In this document: piece by piece, positions 48,697-59,155 of the stretch
Layout of the letters: every line of letters starts with the position of its first letter
How positions within the stretch are numbered: position 1 is the stretch's first letter
Origin: Thermohalobaculum sp963721105
Lineage (GTDB): Bacteria > Pseudomonadota > Alphaproteobacteria > Rhodobacterales > Rhodobacteraceae
DNA: 64,000 nucleotides
Reading direction: 5' to 3'
Assembly: GCA_963721105.1 (NCBI GenBank)
Contig: CAVRHY010000004.1
Coordinates: 62,001-126,000, forward strand
The notes under the pieces: model-generated
The model's database searches: none
Seen by the model: only the letters and a program-made list of their open reading frames with translations
Told to the model about the DNA's origin: nothing
Made by a program: the position numbers and the translations under genes

Positions 48697-50922
48697 TCAG
48701 GCCGCCTCGGCCGGGGCGAAGCGGCCGTAGAAGCGCTCGCCGTTCTGCGCCATCTCGACCAGCAGCGCCGGCGGGGTGAAGCGTTCGCCATGGCGTTCGG
48801 ACAGACCCTTGCAGGTCTCGACCGCCTGCTTCGCGCCAATCATGTCAAGCCAGGATAGCGGCCCGCCCGACCACGGCGCAAAGCCCCAGCCCAGGATCGC
48901 GCCGACATCGCCCTCGCGGATATCCGACAGCACGCCTTCCTCCAGCGCGCGCACGGCCTCGAGCACCTGGGCCATCATCAGCCGGTTCTGCACCTCTTCC
49001 AGCGCCGGCTGCTCGGCCGCCACCGGCCAGATCTCGCCCAGCCCCGGCCACAGGCCCTGCCGCTTGCCCCGGTCGTCATAGGCGTACATCCCGGCGGCGT
49101 TCTTGCGGCCGAGCCGCTGGCGCTTCGCCACCATCTCCTCCAGCAAATCATCGGCCGCCGTGCGCGGATAGGCGTCACCCATCGCCGCCTCGGTCGCCCT
49201 CGCGATCTTGTATCCGAGTTCCAGCGAGGTCTCGTCGGTCAGCTGCAGCGGCCCCAGCGGCATGCCCATCTGCTTTGCCGCGTTCTCGATCAGCGCCGGC
49301 TTGACGCCCTCGGTGACCATGATCAGCCCCTCGTTGATGTAGGGGATGATGCAGCGGTTGGCGTAGAAGAAGCGGGCGTCGTTGACGACGATCGGCGTCT
49401 TCCTGATCTGGCGCACGAAATCCAGCGCCTTCGCCACCGCCTCGGGCCCCGTCTCGCGGCCCCTGATGATCTCGACCAGCATCATCTTCTCGACGGGCGA
49501 GAAGAAGTGGATACCGATGAAGCGCTCGGGCCTGCCCGAGGCCTTGGCCAGTTCGCTGATCGGCAGCGTCGAGGTGTTCGAGGCGAAGATCGCATCCTCG
49601 GGGATCACCGCCTCGGCCTCCGCCGTCACCGACGCTTTCAGGCCGGGGTCCTCGAAGACGGCCTCGACGATGAGGTCGCAGCCCATCAGCCTGCCGTAGT
49701 CCGCGGTCGCCGTGACGGCGTGCATCAGCTCCTGTTTGCGCATCTCGTCGATGCGCTTCTTCTTCACGCTGTCGGTCAGCATGGCCTCGATCTTCGCCAG
49801 CCCCGCCTCGGCCGATTCGCGGTCGCGGTCGATCAGCACGACCTCGATGCCGGCCAGCGCCGAGACATAGGCGATGCCCGCTCCCATCATGCCGGCGCCC
49901 AGCACGCCGAGTTTCTTCACGCGCATGTCGGGCACGTCCCTGGGGCGCACCGCGCCCTTCTCCAGCGCCTGCTTGTTGATGAAGAGCGAGCGGATCATCG
50001 CCTCGGAGGACGGGTTCAGCAGCAGCGAGGTGAACCAGCGCGCCTCGATTTTCAGCGCCGTGTCGAAATGCACCAGAGCGCCCTCGTAGGCGGCCGACAG
50101 CATGGCGCGCGCCGCCGGGTAGACGCCCTGCGTCCGCCCATGCGTCATGACGATACCGCCGACGAACATCTCGAAGCCCTGCGGCGTGTAGGGAGCGCCG
50201 CCTGGGATCTTGAAGCCCTTCTCGTCCCAGGGCTTGATGATCTCGCGGTCGGTCGCCTTCAGCACCCAGGCCTTGGCGCGCGCCAGCAGCTCGGCGGCGT
50301 CGTCCTCGTCGACGACCTCGCTGACCAGCCCCAGCGAGCGCGCCTTGGCCGGCGCGTACATCCTGCCCTGCAACAGCGGCTCGGCGGCGCCCATCAGCCC
50401 CATCATGCGGATCAGCCGCGTGGTGCCGCCGGCGCCGGGAAAGAGGCCGACCAGGATCTCGGGCAGGCCGATCTTCGCCCCCTCGCGCGCCACCGCGATG
50501 CGGTGATGGCAGGCCAGCCCGATCTCCAGCCCGATGCCGGCCGCGGTGCCGGGCGAGGCCCAGCAGACGGGCTTGCCGCCCTTGTTGGTCTTCGGGTCCA
50601 TGCCGGCGCGCTCGATCCGGCGCAGCAGGGCGTGCATTCGCATGACCATCGCGAAGACGCCCTCGGCCGGATTGCCGCCGCCCTCGGCGGCACGACGCTT
50701 GACGTCGGCCAGCACGGTCAGGTCCATTCCGCCGGCGAAATCGGCCTTTGCCGAGGTGATGACGATACCCTTGACGGCCTCGTCGACCAGCGCCGCCTCG
50801 ACGCAGGATTCAAGCTCGGCGATGCCCTGCTCGGTCAGCACGTTCATGGCCTTGCCGGGCAGGTCCCATGTGATGGTCGCGACGCCGTCGGCGTCTGTCT
50901 CCATGCGGAAGATCTCGGTCAT
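48697..50922 (-). CDS. fadJ: Fatty acid oxidation fusion: hydratase/3-hydroxyacyl-CoA dehydrogenase
   Basis: This is the multifunctional alpha subunit of beta-oxidation (FadB/FadJ type), 741 residues. The N-terminal crotonase domain has the CoA loop SAKADFAGGMDLTVL and GLPEILVGLFPGAGGTTRL. The C-terminal dehydrogenase has GVLGAGMMGAGIAYVSALAGIEV, SNTSTLPISELAKASGRPERFIGIHFFSPVEKMMLVE and a second C-terminal domain. The thiolase subunit is not adjacent. The symbol follows the FadJ-like pattern of a single fused chain; FadB cannot be ruled out. Intact. Confidence 0.92.
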   Translation of the reverse strand: MTEIFRMETDADGVATITWDLPGKAMNVLTEQGIAELESCVEAALVDEAVKGIVITSAKADFAGGMDLTVLADVKRRAAEGGGNPAEGVFAMVMRMHALLRRIERAGMDPKTNKGGKPVCWASPGTAAGIGLEIGLACHHRIAVAREGAKIGLPEILVGLFPGAGGTTRLIRMMGLMGAAEPLLQGRMYAPAKARSLGLVSEVVDEDDAAELLARAKAWVLKATDREIIKPWDEKGFKIPGGAPYTPQGFEMFVGGIVMTHGRTQGVYPAARAMLSAAYEGALVHFDTALKIEARWFTSLLLNPSSEAMIRSLFINKQALEKGAVRPRDVPDMRVKKLGVLGAGMMGAGIAYVSALAGIEVVLIDRDRESAEAGLAKIEAMLTDSVKKKRIDEMRKQELMHAVTATADYGRLMGCDLIVEAVFEDPGLKASVTAEAEAVIPEDAIFASNTSTLPISELAKASGRPERFIGIHFFSPVEKMMLVEIIRGRETGPEAVAKALDFVRQIRKTPIVVNDARFFYANRCIIPYINEGLIMVTEGVKPALIENAAKQMGMPLGPLQLTDETSLELGYKIARATEAAMGDAYPRTAADDLLEEMVAKRQRLGRKNAAGMYAYDDRGKRQGLWPGLGEIWPVAAEQPALEEVQNRLMMAQVLEAVRALEEGVLSDIREGDVGAILGWGFAPWSGGPLSWLDMIGAKQAVETCKGLSERHGERFTPPALLVEMAQNGERFYGRFAPAEAA

Positions 50923-50974
50923 GCGCGCTCCTTTCGGGCGGGTGGCCGCCGGGCGGCCGTCGTTTCGCGGCGGG

Positions 50975-51457
50975 TCATCGCGGCTGCTCCGGCGCGGCGT
51001 CGACCGGCGTCCCGTCGCGCCGGGTGAACCGTGTCTCGCCGTCGGCGTCGAGGCAGACGAGGTCGAGATCGGGATAATGGCAGGTGTCGCGGTCCGGCCG
51101 CATGCCGATCTCGAGGATCGTCGCGGGCCGGTCCGAGCGGTTGACGACCGTGTGCCCGTTCGCGTCGCCGGCGCGAAAGCCGGCGGCCTCGCCCTGCCGC
51201 AGCGGGCTCTCGCCCGTGTCGTCCACCAGCACCACCTCGCCCTCGACGACGAAGACCATCTCGTCCTCGACTTCGTGCCAGTGCCGCAGCGACGAGGCGA
51301 CGCCGGGTGGCAGCGTGGTCAGGTTCACGCCGATCCCGGTCAGGCCCGCGGCGTCGCCCAGCCTGCGGCGCACCCTGCCGGCAAAGGCGGCGGCGTGCGG
51401 CGCCGGGTAGTCCGAGCCCGCCAGTGCCGGGGCGGCGTCGATGTCGATCTTCGGCAT
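50975..51457 (-). CDS. Cupin domain-containing protein
   Basis: This is a small single-cupin protein of 160 residues. SLRHWHEVEDEMVFVVEGEVVLVDD is motif 1, with the His-x-His and Glu of a metal site. GHTVVNRSDRPATILEIG is the second motif. The ATG at 51457 follows GAGGAAG. The C-terminus carries CHYPDLDLVCLDADGETRF, seen in a subgroup of cupins with uncharacterised function. The gene lies 52 bases downstream of the fadJ start, after a small gap, so not in one operon for certain. Confidence 0.83.
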   Translation of the reverse strand: MPKIDIDAAPALAGSDYPAPHAAAFAGRVRRRLGDAAGLTGIGVNLTTLPPGVASSLRHWHEVEDEMVFVVEGEVVLVDDTGESPLRQGEAAGFRAGDANGHTVVNRSDRPATILEIGMRPDRDTCHYPDLDLVCLDADGETRFTRRDGTPVDAAPEQPR

Positions 51458-51653
51458 GGCCTTCCTCCTCGGCGCTGCGTGGCGCTCATGCTGCAGTGCC
51501 GCACTTTCTGCGGCTCCGTCACCCTTCGGGCATCCGCGATGCCGGGGACGCCTCATATGAACCCGTGCCGGACGCAAATCCAGTGGGCCGGCCCGTCGCG
51601 GCGCGGCTCGGCGCGTGTTACCCTGGTCCAGGTTGGGCCGATCCGGTGCCTCG

Positions 51654-52937
51654 ATGAACGCTCGCCTGCGATCCGCGCTCGGCCCGCCGCTCGCTGCCCT
51701 GGTTGCGGGCGGGCTGGCGCTGGCCGCCGGCGCTCCGCCGGCTGCCGTGCTGGCCGCCGCGGTGCTGGCCGCCGCGATGGCGGCATGGCTCGGCGCAGCC
51801 GGCAGTCCGGCGCGCGGCGGCGCCGGGCGCGCCCGCCCGGCGCGCGCGCCGGCGGCGGGCGGGGCCGACGCGCCGCAGCCATTGCTCGACGCGCTGCCGG
51901 TCGGCGTTCTGGTCATTGCCGGCGATGGCACGATCCGCCTCGCCAACCGCAGCGCAGCGGAAACGTTTGGGCTGCCGGGTGGGCTGGCGAGCGGACGCCA
52001 CCCGGCCGCCGTGCTGCGCGCGCCCCGGCTGCTCGAGCAGATCGAGGCGGTCCGGCGCGGCGGCGAGGCGGGGGCGGTCGACTTTCCCCTGCCGCGCGGC
52101 GACGCCCAGCTGCGCGCGCATGTCCGGCCGGCCGGCGGCGGCGAGGTGGTCGTCGCCGTCGAGGACCGCACCGACGCCAGCCGCGCCTCCGAGCTGCATC
52201 GCGATTTCGTCGCGAACGCCAGCCACGAGCTGAAGACGCCGCTGGCCGCCGTCTGGGCCAGCATCGAGACATTGCAGGGTCATGCCCGCGAGGACCCGGC
52301 GGCGACCGAGCGCTTCCTCGGCGTCATGGCGGGGCAGGTGCGGCGGATGACGCGGCTGGTCGAGGACCTGCTGTCGCTGAACCGCATCGAGCTGAACGAG
52401 CGCGTCGCGCCGCGCGAGCCGCAGGATCTGGCGGCGATCGTCGCCGAGGCGGTCGAGGCGCTGCGCCCGGCCGCCGAGGAGGCCGGCGCGGTGCTGGAAT
52501 TCGACGCGCCGGAGGACGCGCCCGCCGTGCGCGGCGACCGGAACGAGCTGGGGCAGGTCTTTCGCAACCTGGTCGAGAACGCGGTCAAGTATGGCGGCCC
52601 CGGCGTCGAGGTGCGCGTCGGCATCCTCGGGTTGGCCGGGCTGCCCGACGGCGAGCCGGGCATGGTCGGCGTCGCCATCCGCGACACCGGCCCCGGCATC
52701 TCCCGCGAGCACCTGCCGCGGCTGACCGAGCGGTTCTACCGCGTCTCGGTCCGCCGCTCGCGCGAGACCGGCGGCACTGGGCTGGGGCTGGCCATCGTCA
52801 AGCACGTCGTCGCCCGGCATCGCGGCCGGCTGGAGATCGCGAGCCGGCCCGGCGAGGGGGCGTGCTTCACGGTCTGGCTGCCGCTGGCCCAGCCGACGGG
52901 GCAGGGGTCCGGCGCCGCGGAGCGGACGTCCGCCTGA
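51654..52937 (+). CDS. PhoR-like sensor histidine kinase
   Basis: This membrane-bound histidine kinase has 427 residues. Two hydrophobic segments (residues 5-50) anchor it. A PAS-like domain follows (LLDALPVGVLVIAGDGTIRLANRSAAETFGLPG). The HisKA box is NASHELKTPLAAVWASIETLQGH, the N-box NLVENAVKYGG, and the G-boxes are DTGPGISREHLPRLTERFYRV and GTGLGLAIV. The spacing and the ERFYRV motif match PhoR of the phosphate system, but no phoB or pst gene is in the window, so the ligand signal is inferred only. Intact. Confidence 0.82.
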   Translation: MNARLRSALGPPLAALVAGGLALAAGAPPAAVLAAAVLAAAMAAWLGAAGSPARGGAGRARPARAPAAGGADAPQPLLDALPVGVLVIAGDGTIRLANRSAAETFGLPGGLASGRHPAAVLRAPRLLEQIEAVRRGGEAGAVDFPLPRGDAQLRAHVRPAGGGEVVVAVEDRTDASRASELHRDFVANASHELKTPLAAVWASIETLQGHAREDPAATERFLGVMAGQVRRMTRLVEDLLSLNRIELNERVAPREPQDLAAIVAEAVEALRPAAEEAGAVLEFDAPEDAPAVRGDRNELGQVFRNLVENAVKYGGPGVEVRVGILGLAGLPDGEPGMVGVAIRDTGPGISREHLPRLTERFYRVSVRRSRETGGTGLGLAIVKHVVARHRGRLEIASRPGEGACFTVWLPLAQPTGQGSGAAERTSA

Positions 52938-53041
52938 TTGGTGGGCCGGGGGTCCATTTTCCGTCTTCTCACGCGTGGGCCGACGTCAAGCGACTGGAAT
53001 ACTGACCGTTTCCGAAGGAGTTCAGCCAATATCACCCGTCG

Positions 53042-54052
53042 TTACCGTCCGCCGCCATGCGGCGGGAGGCAAGTCTGGCCCCTGCCGGGGGCGCGGATCT
53101 GGTCCATCGTGCAGGCTTCGGGCGCCTTGTCGGAGCGCCAGCGGAGCAAGCGGGCGCCGTGGCGCATGTGTTCGCCGGTGATGTGGTCGGCGCTGACCTC
53201 GGCGACCAGCACCGGCTCCAGCGGCACCGGCGCGCGCTCCTTGCCGGACCAGCGGCTCTTTCCGCCGGGGGCGCGGCCGGTGAAGCCCCGGCCGCCGACC
53301 AGCGGCTCGATCTTCTTTCGCGTCTCGGCGGCATCGCCGGGCCGCGTGCGGCCGACATAGTTCAGCCGGCCGTCTTCGTCGTAAAGGCCGAGCAGCAGGT
53401 AGTCGATCGCCGCCGTGCCCACCTTGCGGTAGACCCCGGCGACGACGCAGTCGACGGTCTGCCACTGCTTGACTTTCTGCATCGCCCGCTTGCCCGGCCG
53501 GTAGGGCAGGTCCAGCCGCTTGGCGACGATGCCGTCCAGCCCCTCGCGGCCCAGCCAGCCGCGCGCCGTTGTGGCGGATCTGGTCGCCTTGCCGAGCCGG
53601 AGCGCCGGCACCGTGCTGGCGGCCCTGATGAAATCCTCGAGCGCCGCCCGCCGCTCGGACAACGGGCGGTCCAGCAGCGCCGCGCCGCCGCGCGCCAGCA
53701 GGTCGAAGGCGATCAGCCGGGCCGGGTGCTCGGCCGCCAGCGTCGCGACGCGGCTGGCCGCCGGGTGCAGGCGCAGCTGCAGGGTCTCGAAGCTCTCGCC
53801 GGGGATGACGACCTCGCCATCCAGTACCCAGCCGGCCTCGCCCAGCCCGGCCAACCCCTCGGCAAGCTCGGGGAAATACCGCTCCAGCGGTTTCTGATGC
53901 TTCGATTGCAGGCGCACGCCCGGGCGCGTCCAATGCGCCAGGCAGCGGAAGCCGTCGTATTTCGGCTCGAACTGCCAGTCCCTGCCCGCCGGCAGGTCGT
54001 CGACGGAGGCGGCCTCCATCGGGCGCAGGTCGAGCGGGACCGCGGCAGCCAT
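53042..54052 (-). CDS. ATP-dependent DNA ligase (LigC/LigD ligase-type)
   Basis: This is an ATP-dependent ligase of 336 residues, the size of the LigC-type. The lysine nucleophile is in EPKYDGFRCLAHW. LDGEVVIPG is motif III, IAFDLLARGG IIIa, EGLDGIVAKRLD IV, and GKRAMQKVKQWQTVDCVV motif V. The C-terminal OB domain has YVGRTRPGDAAETRKKIE. No Ku or primase gene is next to it, so a non-homologous end-joining role is not shown by context. A GGAGAGG site lies upstream of the ATG at 54052. Confidence 0.9.
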   Translation of the reverse strand: MAAAVPLDLRPMEAASVDDLPAGRDWQFEPKYDGFRCLAHWTRPGVRLQSKHQKPLERYFPELAEGLAGLGEAGWVLDGEVVIPGESFETLQLRLHPAASRVATLAAEHPARLIAFDLLARGGAALLDRPLSERRAALEDFIRAASTVPALRLGKATRSATTARGWLGREGLDGIVAKRLDLPYRPGKRAMQKVKQWQTVDCVVAGVYRKVGTAAIDYLLLGLYDEDGRLNYVGRTRPGDAAETRKKIEPLVGGRGFTGRAPGGKSRWSGKERAPVPLEPVLVAEVSADHITGEHMRHGARLLRWRSDKAPEACTMDQIRAPGRGQTCLPPHGGGR

Positions 54053-54364
54053 CGGCACGTCCTCTCCGCCGGGCTCTCTCGCGGGACAGAACAGCCGCGG
54101 CTCGGAGCGGTTCCCCCGCCGCCGATCCCGGGGCCGATCCTGCCGCCGTTCCCACCGCCGACCCGGGGGCGATCGCACGCTTGCAGCCGGGCGACGAATG
54201 TGGTGCAGTCCTGAAAAAAATCCGGTCCATGATGGTCGGTGCACAGGGAGGAAGCGCAATGGTTGGAGAACCGCTTGCAGGCGGGCGGGCATCTGTCGCC
54301 TTTGCGCCTGTTGGCGCGGGGCGGGCGGCGACCGGCGCATGAGCGTGGCGAGCGTCGCCAGCCC
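54053..54364. other. Divergent intergenic region with nested short frames before livG
   Basis: This 312-base region holds the promoters of the ligase (minus) and of the liv operon (plus). A run of seven A lies near 54210. At 54259 an ATG with a GGGAGGA ribosome site starts a 27-codon frame ending at 54342. Its stop overlaps a second 9-codon frame (54339-54368), whose stop overlaps the livG ATG. The chain may be a translational relay or the trace of a frameshift. Confidence 0.45.
54259..54342 (+). CDS. Small upstream ORF coupled to livG
   Basis: This is a 27-codon frame (MVGEPLAGGRASVAFAPVG and on) with the best ribosome site in the region. It ends in an ATGA overlap with a 9-codon frame that itself ends in an ATGA overlap with livG. 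livG has no good ribosome site of its own. It may be a leader that couples translation, or an artefact. No homologue is known to me. Confidence 0.35.
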   Translation: MVGEPLAGGRASVAFAPVGAGRAATGA

Positions 54365-55150
54365 ATGAGCGTTGCAGGCACGGCGGCGCCGGTCATCGCC
54401 GTCAGGGACGTCTCGGTGCGCTTTGGCGGCATCGTCGCGCTGGACGGCGTCGGGTTCGATATCCGCGAGGGCGAGATCCTGGGCCTGATCGGCCCGAACG
54501 GCGCCGGCAAGACGACGCTCTTCAACTGCCTCAGCCGTCTCTACACGCCGACCGACGGCGCGATCGAGTTTTGCGGCCGCGACATCCTGGCCCTGCCGGC
54601 ACACCGCATCGCCGGGCTGGGCATCGGGCGCACGTTCCAGAACGTCGCCTCGTTCGGCAAGCTCAGCGTGCGCGACAACGTCCGCGTCGGCGCGCACTCC
54701 GCCTCGCGCAGCGATCCGCTGTCGGACTCTATCCGCCTGCCCTGGGTGCGCCGGCACGAGCGGCGGACCGACGGCACGGCCGACGACCTGATCCGCTGGC
54801 TGCGGCTGGAGGAGGTCGCCGACCTGCCCGTTGCCGGCCTGCCGTTCGGCACGCAGAAGCGCGTGGAACTGGCGCGCGCGCTGGCCACCGAGCCGAAACT
54901 CCTGCTGCTCGACGAGCCTGCCGGGGGCCTGAACCACGACGAGGTGCACGAGCTTGGCACCCTGATCCGCCGCATCCGCGACGAGCGCGGCGTCACCGTG
55001 CTGCTGGTCGAGCACCATATGGCGCTGGTCATGTCGGTCAGCGACCGCGTGGTGGTGCTGAACTTCGGCAAGAAGATCGCCGAGGGCTCGCCCGAGGACG
55101 TGCAGAAGAACCCCGAGGTGATCCACGCCTACCTGGGAGAGCATCATTGA
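54365..55150 (+). CDS. livG: Branched-chain amino-acid ABC transporter ATPase LivG
   Basis: LivG powers import of branched-chain amino acids or related solutes. It has 261 residues. The Walker A is GLIGPNGAGKTTLFNCLS, the Q-loop is in GRTFQNVASFGKLSV, and the Walker B is LLLLDEPAGGLNHDEV. The signature segment reads GLPFGTQKRVELARALATEP, where LSYGQQRRLEIARAL is usual; FGTQKR is a common LivG variant. The C-terminus FGKKIAEGSPEDVQKNPEVIHAYLGE is typical. Start at 54365 is supported by the family N-terminus. Confidence 0.92.
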   Translation: MSVAGTAAPVIAVRDVSVRFGGIVALDGVGFDIREGEILGLIGPNGAGKTTLFNCLSRLYTPTDGAIEFCGRDILALPAHRIAGLGIGRTFQNVASFGKLSVRDNVRVGAHSASRSDPLSDSIRLPWVRRHERRTDGTADDLIRWLRLEEVADLPVAGLPFGTQKRVELARALATEPKLLLLDEPAGGLNHDEVHELGTLIRRIRDERGVTVLLVEHHMALVMSVSDRVVVLNFGKKIAEGSPEDVQKNPEVIHAYLGEHH

Positions 55151-55269
55151 CACGCGTTTCCCGGTCTTGCCCGTCATCGTCCAGCCCGGCCGGACGATTT
55201 TCCGCCGCGCGCGACGTCGCCCCGGTCGGGCCGGGGCATGAGGTGAATCCTTCGTCTCGGTACGCCGGC

Positions 55270-55983
<714 letters not shown>

Positions 55984-55992
55984 GGACCGTCG

Positions 55993-56871
55993 ATGGAACT
56001 GTTCCTCCAGCAAGTGTTCGCCGGCATCGCCACGGGCGCGATCTATGCCTGCATGGCGCTGTCGGTGGTGATGATCTACCAGGCGATCCACCACCTGAAC
56101 TTCGCCCAGGGCGAGATGGCGATGTTCTCGACCTTCATCGCCTGGCAGTTGATGGAATGGGGGATGCCCTACTGGGCCGCCTTCCCGCTGACCGTCGCAG
56201 TCAGCTTCGTCGGCGGCTTCGCTCTCGAACGCATCGTCTTCAAGCCCATCGAGAACGCGCCTGTCCTCAGCCACATCGTCATCTTCATCGCGCTCTTCGC
56301 GATCATCAACTCGATGGCGGGCTACATCTGGGACTTCACGATCAAGTCGGTCGCCAGCCCGTTCGGCACCGGCCCGTTCCTGGGCTGGAGCCTGCTGAGC
56401 GCGCACCAGGCGGGCATGATCGGCGTCACGCTCTGTATCCTGGTGCTGCTGTGGGGCTTCTTCGCCTTCACGCGCGTCGGGCTGGCGATGCGCGCGGCGG
56501 CGGCGAACCCGGAGAGCGCCCGGCTGGTCGGCATCCGCGTCTCGCGCATGACGGCGCTCGGCTGGGGCATGGCGGCGGCGATCGGCGCGGTCGCCGGCAT
56601 CCTGATCGCGCCGGTCGTCTTCCTCGAGCCGAACATGATGCTGTCGATCCTGCTCTACGGCTTCGCCGGCGCCGTTCTGGGCGGGCTGACCAGCCCGCTG
56701 GGCGCCGTGCTGGGCGGATTCGCCGTCGGCGTCATCGAGAACCTGGCCGGCACCTACATCCCCGTCGTCGGCGCCGAGCTGAAGCTGACGATCGCGCTGT
56801 TCCTGATTGTCCTCGTCCTGGTCTTCAAGCCCGAAGGGCTGATGGGCCGCCGCGTCGTGCAGAGGGTCTGA
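55993..56871 (+). CDS. livH: Branched-chain amino-acid ABC transporter permease LivH
   Basis: This integral membrane permease of the LivH type has 292 residues and about eight helices. QQVFAGIATGAIYACMALSVVMIYQAIHHLNFAQGEMAMFSTFIAW is the usual opening. MRAAAANPESARLVGIRVSRMTALGWGMAAAIGAVAGIL is the ATPase contact loop region. It follows livF after nine bases and is one base from livM. Intact. Confidence 0.94.
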   Translation: MELFLQQVFAGIATGAIYACMALSVVMIYQAIHHLNFAQGEMAMFSTFIAWQLMEWGMPYWAAFPLTVAVSFVGGFALERIVFKPIENAPVLSHIVIFIALFAIINSMAGYIWDFTIKSVASPFGTGPFLGWSLLSAHQAGMIGVTLCILVLLWGFFAFTRVGLAMRAAAANPESARLVGIRVSRMTALGWGMAAAIGAVAGILIAPVVFLEPNMMLSILLYGFAGAVLGGLTSPLGAVLGGFAVGVIENLAGTYIPVVGAELKLTIALFLIVLVLVFKPEGLMGRRVVQRV

Positions 56872-56872
56872 G

Positions 56873-57898
56873 ATGGCGAACATCGAGCCGACCCGCCCCG
56901 CGGCGGCACGCACGGCCGAGGGTCTGGTGGACCGCTCGCCCGAGCGCACGCCAGCGCCGGCCCACACCGGCACGGCGACCCTGCCGCGGCTTGCCGCCAC
57001 GGCCGCGGTCATCGCCGCGCTGGCGGCCGTGCCCTGGATCACCGAGAGCTTCTTCACCTACCAGATGACGCAGCTGCTGGTCTACGCGATCGCCATCCTG
57101 GGGCTGAACATGCTGACCGGCATCAACGGCCAGTTCTCGCTGGGGCACGGCGCGTTCTATGCGCTGGGCGCCTACACGGCGGCGATCCTGATCGAGCAGG
57201 GCGGCGTCTACTACATGGCGACCCTGCCGGTGGCGGGCATCCTGTGCTTCGTCGTCGGGTTCCTGTTCGGCTTTCCGGCGCTGCGGCTCGAGGGCGTCTA
57301 CCTCGCACTGGCGACCTTCGCGCTGGCGGTGGCGACGCCGCAGATCCTCAAGCTCTCGCCACTGGAAGACCTGACGGGCGGCGTGCAGGGGTTGCTGGTG
57401 TTCTCGGAGACCTTCGACATTCCGGTGCCGGGCTTCATCCCGCTCGATCCGACGCCGTGGACCTATTACTTCGTGCTGATCGTCGGGCTGCTGCTCTACT
57501 GGGCGGCGCAGAACATCGTGAACAGCCGCACCGGCCGCGCGCTGATGGCGATCCGCGACAACCCGATCGCGGCCCGCGCGATGGGCATCAACCTGCCGAT
57601 CTACAAGGCGACCGCCTTCGGCATCTCGGCGCTGATCACCGGCATCGCCGGCGCGCTGGCCGCGATGGTCGTCAAGTTCGTGGCGCCCGACAGCTTCACC
57701 TTCGCGCTGTCGGTGGCGCTGCTCGTCGGGCTGGTCGTCGGCGGCGTCGGCTGGCTGCCGGGCGCGCTGATCGGCGCCGCTGCCATCATCTTCCTGCCGA
57801 ACGTCGCCGAGTTGATTTCGAAGGGCCTGTCGGGCGCCTTCTACGGCCTGTTCCTCATTCTCGTGATCTACCTCGCGCCGCAGGGCGCGGGGGACTGA
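56873..57898 (+). CDS. livM: Branched-chain amino-acid ABC transporter permease LivM
   Basis: This is the second permease, 341 residues. An N-terminal cytosolic stretch (residues 1-35) is followed by helices such as TYQMTQLLVYAIAILGLNMLTGINGQFSLGHGAFYALGAY. MAIRDNPIAARAMGINLPIYK is the ATPase contact segment. The final helix is GLFLILVIYLAPQG. It precedes the binding protein by 67 bases. Intact. Confidence 0.94.
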   Translation: MANIEPTRPAAARTAEGLVDRSPERTPAPAHTGTATLPRLAATAAVIAALAAVPWITESFFTYQMTQLLVYAIAILGLNMLTGINGQFSLGHGAFYALGAYTAAILIEQGGVYYMATLPVAGILCFVVGFLFGFPALRLEGVYLALATFALAVATPQILKLSPLEDLTGGVQGLLVFSETFDIPVPGFIPLDPTPWTYYFVLIVGLLLYWAAQNIVNSRTGRALMAIRDNPIAARAMGINLPIYKATAFGISALITGIAGALAAMVVKFVAPDSFTFALSVALLVGLVVGGVGWLPGALIGAAAIIFLPNVAELISKGLSGAFYGLFLILVIYLAPQGAGD

Positions 57899-57965
57899 TC
57901 CGCGACAGCGCGGATCGCATCAGGCGGCTGCGGCAGTAGCCCGACAACAAGGGAGAGAAACGACC

Positions 57966-59155
57966 ATGAGAAGGACCACGCTTCTGGCGACGGCGGCCAC
58001 GGCTCTCGGCCGCGGCCACCATGGCGGCCAGCGCCGCCGACACGATCAAGATCGGCCAGACGATGCCGTATTCCGGCCCGGCCTCGGCCTATGGCCAGAT
58101 CGGCAAGGCCGAGGAAGCCTGCTTCAACATGATCAACGACAATGGCGGCATCAACGGCCGCCAGATCGAGTTCATCAGCTACGACGACGCCTACTCTCCG
58201 CCGAAGACGGTGGAGCAGACCCGCAAGCTGGTCGAGAGCGACGACGTGCTGCTGGACTTCCAGAGCCTCGGCACGCCGACCAACAGCGCCGTGCACAAGT
58301 ACTACAACCAGAAGGGCGTGCCGCAGCTCTTCGTCGCGACCGGCGCGTCGAAGTGGGGCAACCCGAAGGAGTTTCCCTGGACGATGGGCTGGCAGCCGCC
58401 ATACCCGGTCGAGGCCAAGATCTACGCCAAGTACATCCTGGACCAGATGCCGGATTCGAAGATCGCCGTGCTCTACCAGAACGACGACTACGGCAAGGAC
58501 TACCTGAACGGCTTCAAGGAGGGGCTGGGCGACAAGGCCGGCAGGCATGATCATCGCCGAGCTGCCCTACGAGACCAGCGACCCGACCGTCGACAGCCAG
58601 ATCGTCTCGGCCAAGGCGTCGGGGGCGGACGTGTTCTTCAACATCACGACGCCCAAGTTCGCCGCGCAGGCGATCAAGAAGGCGCACGAGATCGACTGGC
58701 ACCCGACGCACTTCCTGAACAACGTGTCGATCTCGGTCGGCGCGGTGATGAAGCCGGCCGGGCTGGACGCTTCGCAGGGGATCATCAGCGCCGGCTACCA
58801 GATGGACCCGACCGACCCGCAGTGGCAGGACAGCGACGACTTCAAGGAGTGGTCGGCGTTCATGGACAAGTACCACGCGGACGGCGACAAGACGTCGAGC
58901 TTCACCAGCTACGGTTACGCCGCCTGCATGACGCTGAAGCACGTGCTGGAAGCGGCCGGCGACGACCTGAGCCGCGAGAACATCATGAAGCAGGCGGCCA
59001 GCATGCAGGACGTGCGCATCCCGATGCTGCTGCCGGGCATCACGCTGAACACCTCGGCGACGGATTTCTACCCGATCGAGGCGATGCAGCTGCAGAAGTT
59101 CGAGGGCGATACGTGGAAGCTGTTCGGCGACATCATCCACGCCGAGAGCAAGTAA
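57966..59155 (+). CDS. Branched-chain amino-acid ABC transporter binding protein (frameshifted)
   Basis: This is a LivK/AmiC-type periplasmic binding protein of about 396 residues. The signal peptide starts MRRTTLLATAATAL and its end is broken near 58005 by what looks like a lost base. TIKIGQTMPYSGPASAYGQIGKAEEACFNMINDNGGINGRQIEFISYDDAYSPPKTVEQ-type sequence follows (motifs IGQTMPYSGPASAYG and DDAYSPPKTVEQTRKLVE). A second break lies near 58545, then PYETSDPTVDSQIVSAKASGADV. It is the last gene of the liv cluster and is followed by a strong terminator. The solute could be an amino acid, amide or aromatic acid. Confidence 0.88.
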
